A stretch of 10,275 nucleotides of DNA from assembly GCA_017883345.1 (NCBI GenBank), contig JADGNT010000102.1, positions 1 through 10,275 on the forward strand, read 5' to 3'. Below are positions 1 through 7,328 of this stretch, one piece after another. The notes beneath the pieces were generated by a model that worked only from the letters and a program-made list of their open reading frames with translations, did not search any database and had not been told where the DNA came from. Source of the DNA: Candidatus Solibacter sp. GTDB taxonomy: Bacteria > Acidobacteriota > Terriglobia > Bryobacterales > Bryobacteraceae. The position numbers and the translations under genes are program-made. Every line of letters starts with the position of its first letter. The first letter of the stretch is position 1.

Positions 1-299
1 CGGACAACCTTGTTCCTGTAGACAAGGGACCGGGAGTAGATGGTGGCGCCACGCCGGCCGAGGTGGGCGAGCTTGTTGGTCCAGAAGTGGTGCCAAAAGA
101 GGTCATCTTCACGGTCGGGAACACCCGTGTAGAAGCGGACCTCGGCAAGTTCCCACCCATGCGAATTCGAGACGGCGGAAGCCAACGCGATGGGAGCGAA
201 ATTGGGATACGTGTAACCGAAGGCATGCCGTGCGGCGTGATAGAGGTTCTGGCCGTCGAAGAACACGATGGCCCGCTTCGGAGACGGTTCGAACGCCAT
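1..299 (-). CDS. NYN-domain (LabA/DUF88-like) protein, N-terminal part, cut by window edge
   Basis: Reading leftward from an ATG at 299-297, 99 codons stay open to the window edge. The start is fixed because the codon directly upstream (302-300) is TGA; a GGGGG run about nine bases upstream may act as ribosome binding site. The protein opens with basic residues, then RAIVFFDGQNLYHAA (residues 9-23), which matches the first strand of the NYN fold, with D15 and N18 in the place of the PIN-like metal-site acidic and polar residues. Later come RFYTGVPD and FWHHFWTNKLAHLGRRG, then YSRSLVYRNK, a pattern I associate with bacterial LabA/DUF88 NYN proteins. The family is predicted to be metal-dependent ribonuclease-like, probably acting on RNA in the cytoplasm; the real substrate is unknown. 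The C-terminal half, with the remaining acidic residues, is outside the window. It is transcribed away from the operon at 947. Confidence 0.85.
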   Translation of the reverse strand, partial: MAFEPSPKRAIVFFDGQNLYHAARHAFGYTYPNFAPIALASAVSNSHGWELAEVRFYTGVPDREDDLFWHHFWTNKLAHLGRRGATIYSRSLVYRNKVV

Positions 300-424
300 T
301 CAGCAGGCCCCCAAAAACAAATGGCTCTGTAGCAGAATCTATGGGTAGGATAGTTGGGGAAACGCCGCTCCCGGTGGAAGAATCCGAAAGCGGGACTGTT
401 CCGAGGGGCATGCCGGAGCCGGCG

Positions 425-443
425 TCGGGGACTCCGTCCCCGA
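425..443. repeat. Perfect 8-bp inverted repeat with 3-base loop
   Basis: TCGGGGAC (425-432) and GTCCCCGA (436-443) are exact reverse complements around a TCC loop. It has no T-run on either side, so it is not a standard intrinsic terminator. Its position downstream of nothing and upstream of two divergent genes, and its GGGGAC/GTCCCC character, suggest a small dispersed palindromic element or a protein-binding palindrome. Only one copy was seen in this window. Confidence 0.5.
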
Positions 444-646
444 ACCCCTGGGATTTGTCGCTTTCACGCCAGAATGTTTGTTCTACACTGAAGGAACTTG
501 AACGGAGGATAGGGCTCCGCAGGGATGCGACCCGAGCGCCGGTTCGAGGGCCGGAATGGCAAGGGGCGGCTTCGATGCAGAGGCCGCTCCCCAAACTACA
601 AATTAGACACCGCCGGATATTAGCTTATTGCGGGCGAAAAATGGTC

Positions 647-676
647 TTGACAGTGGGGTCCACTTCACAATACACT
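647..676 (+). promoter_or_regulatory. Candidate sigma-70-type promoter for the receptor operon (distal)
   Basis: A perfect -35 hexamer TTGACA (647-652) is followed after 18 bases by TACACT (671-676), which keeps four of six -10 consensus bases. It faces the operon at 947 and would give a leader of roughly 260 bases. The -10 lies inside a 14-base direct repeat of ACACTTTT (672-679 and 686-693). It is bracketed by an imperfect inverted repeat, GTCCACTTCAC (658-668) and GTGAAACGGAC (697-707), matching at nine of eleven positions, which could be an operator. Assignment is by consensus only. Confidence 0.35.
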
Positions 677-747
677 TTTCGATGGACACTTTTGAGGTGA
701 AACGGACTTCCGGGGCGCCGCAATGTTTGCGCTTTGTTTCCGCTTAC

Positions 748-777
748 TTGGCTCGATGTTTGTAAACAGATTATAAC
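748..777 (+). promoter_or_regulatory. Candidate sigma-70-type promoter for the receptor operon (proximal)
   Basis: TTGGCT (748-753, four of six -35 consensus bases), an 18-base spacer and TATAAC (772-777, five of six -10 bases) lie in the most AT-rich part of the gap and face the receptor gene. The leader would be about 165 bases. It competes with the candidate at 647-676; the sequence alone does not say which is used. Confidence 0.3.
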
Positions 778-850
778 CATTGGCAGAACTTGTCCAACCA
801 GGCGCCGCGACATAAACTGAGCTTCCAATCCAGCAGAGCGAAAAAGGGAA

Positions 851-871
851 GGTCCGGGGTTTGCCCGGGCC
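851..871 (+). promoter_or_regulatory. GC-rich hairpin in the probable leader of the receptor mRNA
   Basis: GGTCCGGG (851-858) can pair with CCCGGGCC (864-871) through eight pairs, one of them G-U, around a five-base loop GTTTG. It sits 75 bases upstream of the receptor start codon and is in the transcript from either candidate promoter. No U-run follows, so it is not a classical attenuator; an mRNA-stability or translation-control role is possible. I do not recognise a known riboswitch here. Confidence 0.35.
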
Positions 872-946
872 GGCAGAGTAGGGCGGTTTTCCAGCCGCAG
901 TCGACCGGTTTGTCATCATCTCGAAAAGTGAAGCGAGGATACACGG

Positions 947-3900
947 ATGTTTAAAAGAGCTGCAATCGCAATCATCGGGATCTGTCTGGCCGCTATGCCG
1001 GGCTGGTCTCAGGAATCTAGAGGTACCGTTTTAGGGCGCGTCACGGACAGTTCCGGCCTGGTAGTTCCGGATGCAACGGTCCAGATCAGCAACATCGCCA
1101 CCGGCGTAACGGTGAAAGGTTCGGCGAACGGGGAAGGCAACTTCTTTTTTTCGTTCCTGATCCCCGGAACCTACCAGATCATCGCCGAGAAGACCGGCTT
1201 TAAGCGCTTCCAGCGCGACGGAATCGAAGTCCACGTCAACGATCGCCTGGAAGTGAACATTCCTCTCCAACTCGGCGTCGTGTCGGATACTGTGACCGTC
1301 ACGGAGGAGGCGCCGCTGCTGGATACTACCAGCGCCTCGGTGGGCCGCGTGGTGGACTCTAAAGAGGTCCGCGAACTGCCCATGAACCACGGCGACCCGG
1401 ACAACCTGATTCGCTTGAGCGGCGGCGTAGCGTTCACCGACAGCCCGTCCAAAGACCAGCCTTGGCAGATGTTGAACACGGCCTATGCCATGGCCGGCCA
1501 GAAGTCTTCCACCAACGAGTTCACGCTGGATGGCGCCTCGAACACGCTGCACGACGTCGCGCGCGGATCGGTGGCCGAAGCCTGGACACCCACCGGCGAC
1601 TCGGTGGCGGAATTCAAGGTGCAGACCGCGACCTTCGACGCTTCGACGGGCCAGACCCAGGGCGCGGTGGTGAACGTCAGCCTCAAATCCGGCACCAACC
1701 AGTTCCATGGCACCGCCTATTGGGCTAAGCAGATGCCGAACTTCAACGCCAACCTGTTCTTTGCGAACATCGCCGGCCAGAAAATCGGGAATTTCCACTA
1801 CAATCGCGTCGGCGGCACCCTGAACGGCCCGGTGATCATCCCCAAACTGTACAACGGCAAGAACCGCACCTTCTTCATGGTCGCCTACGAATACATCAAG
1901 TCCACCACCATCGCGGGAACCATCGCCACCGTGCCCACCGCCGCCAACCGCACCGGAGATTTCTCCGCGCTGTTGAAGCTGGGCGCCAACTACCAGATTT
2001 ACGATCCCTTCACCCGCGTACCCGCGGCCAACGGGCGCTTCAGCAATTCGCCGCTGCCCGGCAACATCATCCCGGCCAACCAGATCAGCCCCATCGCCAA
2101 GAACATTCTGAGCTACTATCCGCTGCCCGACCCCACGGGAGGCACTTCCGATTTCGGCAACAACCTGAACCGTTCGCAGTGGCCCAGCCGCATCCCCTAC
2201 GACACGCAGCTCTACAAGTTCGACCAGGTGGTGAGCGACCGCAACCGGTTCATGTTCCGCCTGAACAAGAACTACCACGAGAGCAACGACACCGACTATT
2301 TCGGTTTCACCAACCCGGCGCTCGGCGCCTTCTTCTGGACCGAAGCTGCAGGCTTCGCGGCGGACGACGTGCACTCCTTCAGCTCTACCCTGGTGATGGA
2401 TATCCGGATCAGCGATACGCGCTTCGTGCGTGCGCAGAAACCGGAAGTGGCGGGGCAGAATTTCATGCTGAGTTCGCTCGGCTTCCCGACCTCCATCGAA
2501 AATCAGATCCAGCCGGGGTTCCACGAGTTCCCGGCCATCACCATGACCGGCTACACTTCGCTCGGTTCCCGCACGCCGCTCTTCAAGCAGACCCAGACCC
2601 AGTCCCTGACGGTTTCGTTCGACAAAATTAAGGGCGCGCACGATTTCAAGTTCGGCGGTGAGTACCGCCGGTATCCCGACAACCAGTGGTCGGGCAGTTC
2701 CTCCACCGGCCTGCTGTTGGGCTTCACCGAAGCCTACAACCAGGGACCGCTGGATAGCTCGGCGGCTTCGCCGCGCGGCCAGGCACTAGCCGCGCTGCTG
2801 TACGGCCTGCCCTCGTCGGGCACTCTGACCATCCCGGCCGCCAGCAATTTTGCGGATGTCTCCTCCGTGATCGCCGGCTATTTGCAGGACAACTGGAAAG
2901 TCACCCGCAAGCTCACCCTGAACCTCGGGTTGCGCTATGAACTCGAGAGCCCGATGACAGAGCGCTACAACCGCGCCGTGTACGGGTTTGACCCGACCGC
3001 CACGCAGCCGTTCTCGGCGCAGGTCAAGGCGAATTACGCCCTCAACCCCACTCCGGAAATCTCCGCATCGGCATTCTCGGTCAACGGCGGCCTCACCTTC
3101 GCCGGCGTCAACGGCAATTCGCGGGCGCTCTATGCGCGCGACACCAACAACGTCATGCCGCGTTTCGGCTTCGCCTACAGCGCGAACCCGAAGACGGTAG
3201 TGCGCGGCGGCTACGGCATCTATTTCGGCTCCCTCGGGACCCGCATGCAAGATGCCATCCAGACCGGCTTCATCCAGAACACCACGGTGATTCCCACGCT
3301 CGATGGCGGCCAGACCTTCTCCGCCACCCTGGGCAGTCTGTTCCCCAACGGGTTCCTGCCCGCGGTGGGTTCCGCGGCGGGAGCGCTCACCAACATGGGC
3401 AACGCCCTCACGTTCAACCCGTACCACCCGGTAGCGGCGCGACTGCAGAAATTCCAAGTCGATATCGAACGCGAACTCCCCGGCCAAGTCCTGCTGGATA
3501 TCGGCTACATGGGTGCGCGCGACAACGATCTCGAAATCGTCCGCTCCCTGAGCGCTTTGCCGGACCAGTATCTCAGCACCACCGGGGTACGCGATCAGGC
3601 CACCATCAATTACCTGACCGCCAACCTGCCGAACCCGTTCACCACTCCGGAGTTTAACGGCACTGGCCGCGCCGGTTCCGTGATTTCGCGCGCCGCGCTG
3701 CTTTCGCCTTTCCCGCAGTTCACCAGCGTGAGCGCTTACGATTACGATGGCAAGGCTTCGTACAACGCGATGAACGTGAGAATCGAGAAGCGCTTCTCCC
3801 ACGGCTTCATGGCGCAGGCCAACTATACGTTCTCGAAGTTCATCGAATCCACCAGCTACCTGAACCCGGGCGACCCGCTGCCCACGCGGGCCATCTCCAA

Positions 3901-4441
3901 CCAGGATTTCCCCCATCACGTGTCCATCAGCGGCATCCTCGAACTCCCGTTCGGCAAGGGCCGCAAGTTCCTGTCGAGTTCCCACTCGGTTGCGGGTGTG
4001 GTGCTGGGCGGCTGGCAGCTGGCGCCGGTTTACACGTACCAGAGCGGTGCGGCCATCGGCTTCGGCAACTCCCTCCTCACCTGCCCCATCTCGCAGGTGC
4101 CCATCTCCGGCAAGAACAACGACAAGGTTTACCAGTGGTTCAACACCAGCTGCTTCAACCGCGTTTCGTCGCAGCAGCTGGCCAATAACCTGATCACCCT
4201 GTCCCCGCGCTTCGGCGGTATCCGCGCCGACGCTTACAATTACTTCGACGCTTCCATCATGAAGTCCACCAGAATCCACGAGAGGCTGGCGGTGGAGTTC
4301 CGGGTGGAAGTGCTGAACCTGCTCAATCAGGTGACCTTTGCCGCGCCCAACACCTCCCCGACCAGCACCTCGTTCGGACAGGTGACCGCGCAGTCGAACG
4401 TTCCCCGGCGCATGCAGTTTACGCTACGGCTGCAGTTCTAA
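947..4441 (+). CDS. Oar-like TonB-dependent outer-membrane receptor with carboxypeptidase-regulatory-like N-domain
   Basis: This is an outer-membrane importer of 1164 residues, expected to bind an unknown ligand and move it into the periplasm with TonB-ExbBD energy. The start is supported by GAGGA at 935-939, seven bases before the ATG. Residues 1-22 are a Sec signal peptide (KR, then a hydrophobic run ending GWSQ). Residues 25-107 form a carboxypeptidase-regulatory-like beta domain (GTVLGRVTDSSGLVVPDATV, later GTYQIIAEKTGFK). A TonB-box-like DTVTVT follows at 114-119, then the plug (about 120-255, with NVSLKSGTNQFHG), then a long beta-barrel with repeated strand motifs such as LQDNWKVTRKLTLNLGLRYE. 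The chain ends in LRLQF, with the terminal aromatic typical of outer-membrane barrels. Mature protein has only two cysteines, C1046 and C1069, close enough for a disulfide loop. It is the first gene of a four-gene operon. Acidobacteria encode many paralogues, so the ligand cannot be inferred by family. Confidence 0.93.
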   Translation: MFKRAAIAIIGICLAAMPGWSQESRGTVLGRVTDSSGLVVPDATVQISNIATGVTVKGSANGEGNFFFSFLIPGTYQIIAEKTGFKRFQRDGIEVHVNDRLEVNIPLQLGVVSDTVTVTEEAPLLDTTSASVGRVVDSKEVRELPMNHGDPDNLIRLSGGVAFTDSPSKDQPWQMLNTAYAMAGQKSSTNEFTLDGASNTLHDVARGSVAEAWTPTGDSVAEFKVQTATFDASTGQTQGAVVNVSLKSGTNQFHGTAYWAKQMPNFNANLFFANIAGQKIGNFHYNRVGGTLNGPVIIPKLYNGKNRTFFMVAYEYIKSTTIAGTIATVPTAANRTGDFSALLKLGANYQIYDPFTRVPAANGRFSNSPLPGNIIPANQISPIAKNILSYYPLPDPTGGTSDFGNNLNRSQWPSRIPYDTQLYKFDQVVSDRNRFMFRLNKNYHESNDTDYFGFTNPALGAFFWTEAAGFAADDVHSFSSTLVMDIRISDTRFVRAQKPEVAGQNFMLSSLGFPTSIENQIQPGFHEFPAITMTGYTSLGSRTPLFKQTQTQSLTVSFDKIKGAHDFKFGGEYRRYPDNQWSGSSSTGLLLGFTEAYNQGPLDSSAASPRGQALAALLYGLPSSGTLTIPAASNFADVSSVIAGYLQDNWKVTRKLTLNLGLRYELESPMTERYNRAVYGFDPTATQPFSAQVKANYALNPTPEISASAFSVNGGLTFAGVNGNSRALYARDTNNVMPRFGFAYSANPKTVVRGGYGIYFGSLGTRMQDAIQTGFIQNTTVIPTLDGGQTFSATLGSLFPNGFLPAVGSAAGALTNMGNALTFNPYHPVAARLQKFQVDIERELPGQVLLDIGYMGARDNDLEIVRSLSALPDQYLSTTGVRDQATINYLTANLPNPFTTPEFNGTGRAGSVISRAALLSPFPQFTSVSAYDYDGKASYNAMNVRIEKRFSHGFMAQANYTFSKFIESTSYLNPGDPLPTRAISNQDFPHHVSISGILELPFGKGRKFLSSSHSVAGVVLGGWQLAPVYTYQSGAAIGFGNSLLTCPISQVPISGKNNDKVYQWFNTSCFNRVSSQQLANNLITLSPRFGGIRADAYNYFDASIMKSTRIHERLAVEFRVEVLNLLNQVTFAAPNTSPTSTSFGQVTAQSNVPRRMQFTLRLQF

Positions 4442-4471
4442 GCCGGGTTTCAAAGGAACATAGTCTGAAGT

Positions 4472-4477
4472 GAGGAG
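4472..4477 (+). promoter_or_regulatory. Ribosome binding site that decides the redoxin start
   Basis: GAGGAG lies seven bases upstream of the GTG at 4485. An earlier in-frame GTG at 4470 overlaps this motif and has only AAAGGA at 4452-4457, twelve bases away, so 4485 is the better start. Confidence 0.6.
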
Positions 4478-4484
4478 AAGGTTC

Positions 4485-5723
4485 GTGACGACATTTCGAT
4501 TCCGCAGCAACGGCGGTTGCCAACCTGGTTGCCAACGGTCGCCCAGGACAGCATCCTGCCCCACAGCGGTACTCGCTTTACTTGCCCTGTGCGTTGGGGC
4601 CTATGGACAGGAGGGGACGGAGGCCAAGCATACGCCGGCGGTCACCGCCGCGCACCCGCTTCTGCCCATCGGTGCGGCGGCTCCGGACTTCGAACTCCCC
4701 GGAATCGACGGCAAGACTCACAAACTGGCCGAGTACAAGGACCCGATCCTGGTGATTATGTTCCTTTGCAACCACTGCCCGACGTCGCAACTCTACGAGG
4801 GCCGCATGATGAAGCTCGTAGAGGACTACAAAGGTAAAGGGGTTGGCTTCGTGGGAGTCAACCCCAATGACCCGAGCGCCGTCACGCTCTCCGAACTGGG
4901 CTATACCGATGTCAGCGATAGCCTGGAAGAGATGAAGGTCCGCGCCGAGTATCGCCACTTCAATTTTCCCTATCTGTACGACGGCGATACCCAGAAGATG
5001 ACGCAGGCGTATGGCGCGCAGGCCACGCCGCACGTCTTCATTCTGGACAAGGAACGGAAACTGCGCTACGAAGGGCGCATCGACAATGCGCAGCGCGAAT
5101 CGCTGGTGAAGACGAAGGATGCCCGGCTGGCGCTGGACGCGATGCTGGCGGAAAAGCCGGTCGCGGTACCGCACACGCCGTCGTTCGGCTGTTCCACCAA
5201 GTGGAAATCGAAGATCGACAGCCAACTGGCGCAGAAGAAGAAGTTCGAGGCTGAACCCGTAACCCTGGACACGATCTCGGCGGCCGAACTCAAGAAGTTG
5301 CGGACGAACCCCACGGACAAGGTCATCCTGGTGAATTTCTGGGCCACGTGGTGCGGCCCCTGCATCAGCGAATTCCCGTCGATTCTGGAGACGTGGCGGA
5401 TGTTCCGCCGTCGGGATTTCGACCTGATTACCATCTCCACCAACTACCCCGATGAAAAGAACGGAGTCCTGAAGACCCTGCAGTCGCTGCACGCTTCCAG
5501 CAGGAATCGGCACTTCGCCTCCGACGATACGTATGCCCTGCAGGCTGCTTTTGAAGCCAAATGGGATGCCGGCGTGCCCTTCACCATGGTGATCGCGCCG
5601 GGCGGCAAGGTGCTTTACCAGGTCCAGGGCGAAGTGGATCTCTACGCCATGCGGCGCGCCATTCAGGCTAACCTGGAAAACGAGACTTATGTGGGCCACC
5701 CCGGCTATTGGGCGGCTAAGTAG
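4485..5723 (+). CDS. Exported tandem redoxin: Prx-like domain fused to TlpA-like thioredoxin domain
   Basis: This 412-residue protein has two thioredoxin-fold domains. The first (about 60-230) starts with APDFELPGIDGK, carries a C-x-x-C site in FLCNHCP (C95, C98), the cis-proline ATPHVF (P182) and the later FGCSTKW (C236), a pattern of the AhpC/TSA-like Prx_like1 group. The second (about 258-400) has NFWATWCGPC (C290, C293) and GVPFTMV (P365), the TlpA/ResA-type reductase signature. A hydrophobic stretch near 27-41 ending in AYGQ looks like a signal peptide, so both act outside the cytoplasm, probably in the periplasm as thiol-disulfide reductase or peroxidase modules. The N-terminal tail before the hydrophobic core is unusually long, with Cys-rich GCQ repeats. 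GTG at 4485 is chosen over GTG at 4470 because GAGGAG sits at proper spacing. It lies 43 bp after the receptor gene and 30 bp before the propeller gene. Partner proteins are not identified. Confidence 0.88.
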   Translation: MTTFRFRSNGGCQPGCQRSPRTASCPTAVLALLALCVGAYGQEGTEAKHTPAVTAAHPLLPIGAAAPDFELPGIDGKTHKLAEYKDPILVIMFLCNHCPTSQLYEGRMMKLVEDYKGKGVGFVGVNPNDPSAVTLSELGYTDVSDSLEEMKVRAEYRHFNFPYLYDGDTQKMTQAYGAQATPHVFILDKERKLRYEGRIDNAQRESLVKTKDARLALDAMLAEKPVAVPHTPSFGCSTKWKSKIDSQLAQKKKFEAEPVTLDTISAAELKKLRTNPTDKVILVNFWATWCGPCISEFPSILETWRMFRRRDFDLITISTNYPDEKNGVLKTLQSLHASSRNRHFASDDTYALQAAFEAKWDAGVPFTMVIAPGGKVLYQVQGEVDLYAMRRAIQANLENETYVGHPGYWAAK

Positions 5724-5753
5724 AAGAGGCTTTCGTCAACCGGTCGAAATTTT

Positions 5754-7328
5754 ATGAAGAGAACCAGTAGCACATTACGAGCCTTGGCCTTCTGTGGTGC
5801 GGCAGCCGTCTGCTGCGCCCAGAGCGTCGGGCAATTCGAAGGCAGCAACGACGTGGGCGTGACGCCCGCGAAGGGGAAGGCCGAGTTCGAAGCGGCTTCC
5901 GGCCAGTACCGCGTCACCGGTGGTGGCGCCAATATCTGGGGCAATACCGACGCCTTCCAGTTCGCCTGGAAGAAGCTGTCGGGCGACGTGGCGCTCACCG
6001 CCGACGTGCAGTTCATCGGCGCGGGCACCGTGGCCCATCGCAAGGCCGCCCTGATGGTCCGCCAGAGCCTGGATGCCGACTCCGCGTACGCAGACGTGGC
6101 GCTGCACGGGGATGGCTTGACGTCTCTGCAATACCGGCCCACCGCGGCCGCCGCCACACTGGAATCGAAGCAGGAAGCCAAGAGCGATCTCACCGGTCTG
6201 GTGCGGATTCGCATCGAGCGCCGCGGCAACAACTTCACCATGATCGCCGGCAAGCCCGGCGGACCCATGACCACCACCGGACCCGTCGTCACCGCGCTGA
6301 AAGATCCCGTCTACGTCGGTCTCGCCGTGGGCTCGCACGACGCCAATATCCTGGAGACGGCGGTGTTCACCAACGTGACCGTGCAGGCACTGCCTGACGC
6401 TCGCCCGGTGCAGCGCTTCAGCAGCAAGATCTCCATCTTCGATACGCGCGACAAGTCCATCCACACGGTCTTTCAGGCGGATACGGTCTTCGAGGCGCCG
6501 AACTGGTCTAACGATGGCAAGTTCCTCATCGTCAACTCCGGCGGACGCCTCTATCGCCTGGCAGCGGATATCTCCGGCAACGCCAAGCCGGAACTCATCA
6601 ATATCGATCCGACGCTGCGCCTGAACAACGATCACGCTCCGTCGCCCGATGGCAAACTGATCGCCTTCTCGGCCAGCACAGCGACGTCCCGCGGCTCGCA
6701 GGTCTACCTCTGCAACGCCGATGGCTCCAACACCCACATCATGGTGAAGGAAACCCCCAGCTACTTCCACGGCTGGTCGCCCGACGGCAAGTATCTCGCC
6801 TACGTGCACCAGCATCCCGGTCCCAACGGGACGCCCGCCAATTACGATATCTTCCGCATTCCCGCGGCCGGCGGCGAATCCGAGCAGCTCAACTCCAACG
6901 GCGGCTACGACGATGGTCCGGACTATTCGCCCGACGGCAAATGGATCTACTACAACACCGACCGCTCCGGCACCTGGGACGTTTGGCGCATCCCCGCCGA
7001 CGGCGCCGGCCCCGGCGACGTGAAGGCCGAGCGCGTCACCAGCGACGACATGGAAGACTGGTTCCCGCATCCTTCGCCCGACAAGAAGTGGCTGCTGTTC
7101 CTCTCCTTCGCCAAAGGTGTCGCCACGCACAACGATAAGCTTCCCGGCACGCAACTGCGCATGATGCCGCTGCCCGGCAACAAACTGGCCAAAGATCCGA
7201 AGATCCAGGTGGTCACCACCTTCTTCGGCGGACAGGGCACCATCAACGTCAACTCGTGGGCGCCCGATTCCAAGCGCTTCGCCTACGTCATCTACGAACC
7301 GCTGCCGCCTGCCGGAGCGCCCAAATGA
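5754..7328 (+). CDS. Exported beta-sandwich plus TolB-like (PD40) beta-propeller protein
   Basis: The 524-residue product has a signal peptide (about 1-22, MKRTSSTLRALAFCGAAAVCCAQ). Residues about 25-212 look like a concanavalin/DUF1349-type beta-sandwich, with FQFAWKKLSGDVALTADVQF and RKAALMVRQSLDADSAYADV. Residues about 215-516 form a TolB-like six-bladed propeller: SxDGK-type blade motifs occur at NWSNDGKFL (about 250), APSPDGKLIAFS (295), GWSPDGKYLAY (340), DYSPDGKWIYY (390), HPSPDKKWLLF (439) and SWAPDSKRFAY (501). Databases often call such proteins TolB or 'biopolymer transporter TolR', but there is no TolR membrane anchor here. Such propellers bind proteins or ligands; a catalytic role is not evident. 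It starts 30 bp after the redoxin with a weak ribosome binding site (AGAAGAGG lies 24 bases upstream), so translation may depend on the upstream gene. Its last codons overlap the next gene by four bases. Confidence 0.87.
   Translation: MKRTSSTLRALAFCGAAAVCCAQSVGQFEGSNDVGVTPAKGKAEFEAASGQYRVTGGGANIWGNTDAFQFAWKKLSGDVALTADVQFIGAGTVAHRKAALMVRQSLDADSAYADVALHGDGLTSLQYRPTAAAATLESKQEAKSDLTGLVRIRIERRGNNFTMIAGKPGGPMTTTGPVVTALKDPVYVGLAVGSHDANILETAVFTNVTVQALPDARPVQRFSSKISIFDTRDKSIHTVFQADTVFEAPNWSNDGKFLIVNSGGRLYRLAADISGNAKPELINIDPTLRLNNDHAPSPDGKLIAFSASTATSRGSQVYLCNADGSNTHIMVKETPSYFHGWSPDGKYLAYVHQHPGPNGTPANYDIFRIPAAGGESEQLNSNGGYDDGPDYSPDGKWIYYNTDRSGTWDVWRIPADGAGPGDVKAERVTSDDMEDWFPHPSPDKKWLLFLSFAKGVATHNDKLPGTQLRMMPLPGNKLAKDPKIQVVTTFFGGQGTINVNSWAPDSKRFAYVIYEPLPPAGAPK

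Larger units (their letters stand above)
300..946. other. Long intergenic region without a convincing gene
   Basis: This 647-bp gap separates the leftward NYN gene from the rightward receptor operon. Open frames exist here on both strands (for example 230-700 plus), but their translations are Arg/Pro/Ser-rich with no recognisable motif, and they overlap the NYN gene in another frame. The left half (about 400-600) is GC-rich and contains a perfect hairpin at 425-443 and an imperfect one at 563-592 (GGGGCGGC paired with GCCG-CT-CCCC). The right half (about 600-800) is more AT-rich and carries two possible promoters, and the last 100 bases hold a GC-rich hairpin and the receptor's ribosome binding site. 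The gap is long enough to hold regulatory sites for both neighbours or a decayed element, but I recognise no known element in it. Confidence 0.6.

Noticed and set aside
230..700. 156-codon plus-strand frame in the left gap
   Set aside because: It overlaps the well-supported NYN gene on the opposite strand, has no ribosome binding site and gives a low-complexity Arg/Pro/Ser protein without a recognisable domain.
841..946. Cobalamin-type riboswitch upstream of the TonB receptor
   Set aside because: An AAAGGGAA stretch and GC-rich hairpins made it worth checking, but the conserved B12-box (GCCACTG) and the CCCGC-ACTG core are absent.
1031..2641. 536-codon open frame antisense to the receptor gene
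   Set aside because: It mirrors the receptor codons; its translation is rich in Arg, Gly, Val and Glu with no domain. The same applies to 2786-4279 minus, 4578-5699 minus, 5775-7154 minus and 7292-8410 minus. GC-rich third positions commonly create such shadows.
7256..7324. Upstream start for the VOC gene
   Set aside because: It would extend 23 codons into the propeller gene with Arg-rich sequence before the signal peptide; the ATG at 7325 has GGAG at proper distance and the common ATGA overlap.
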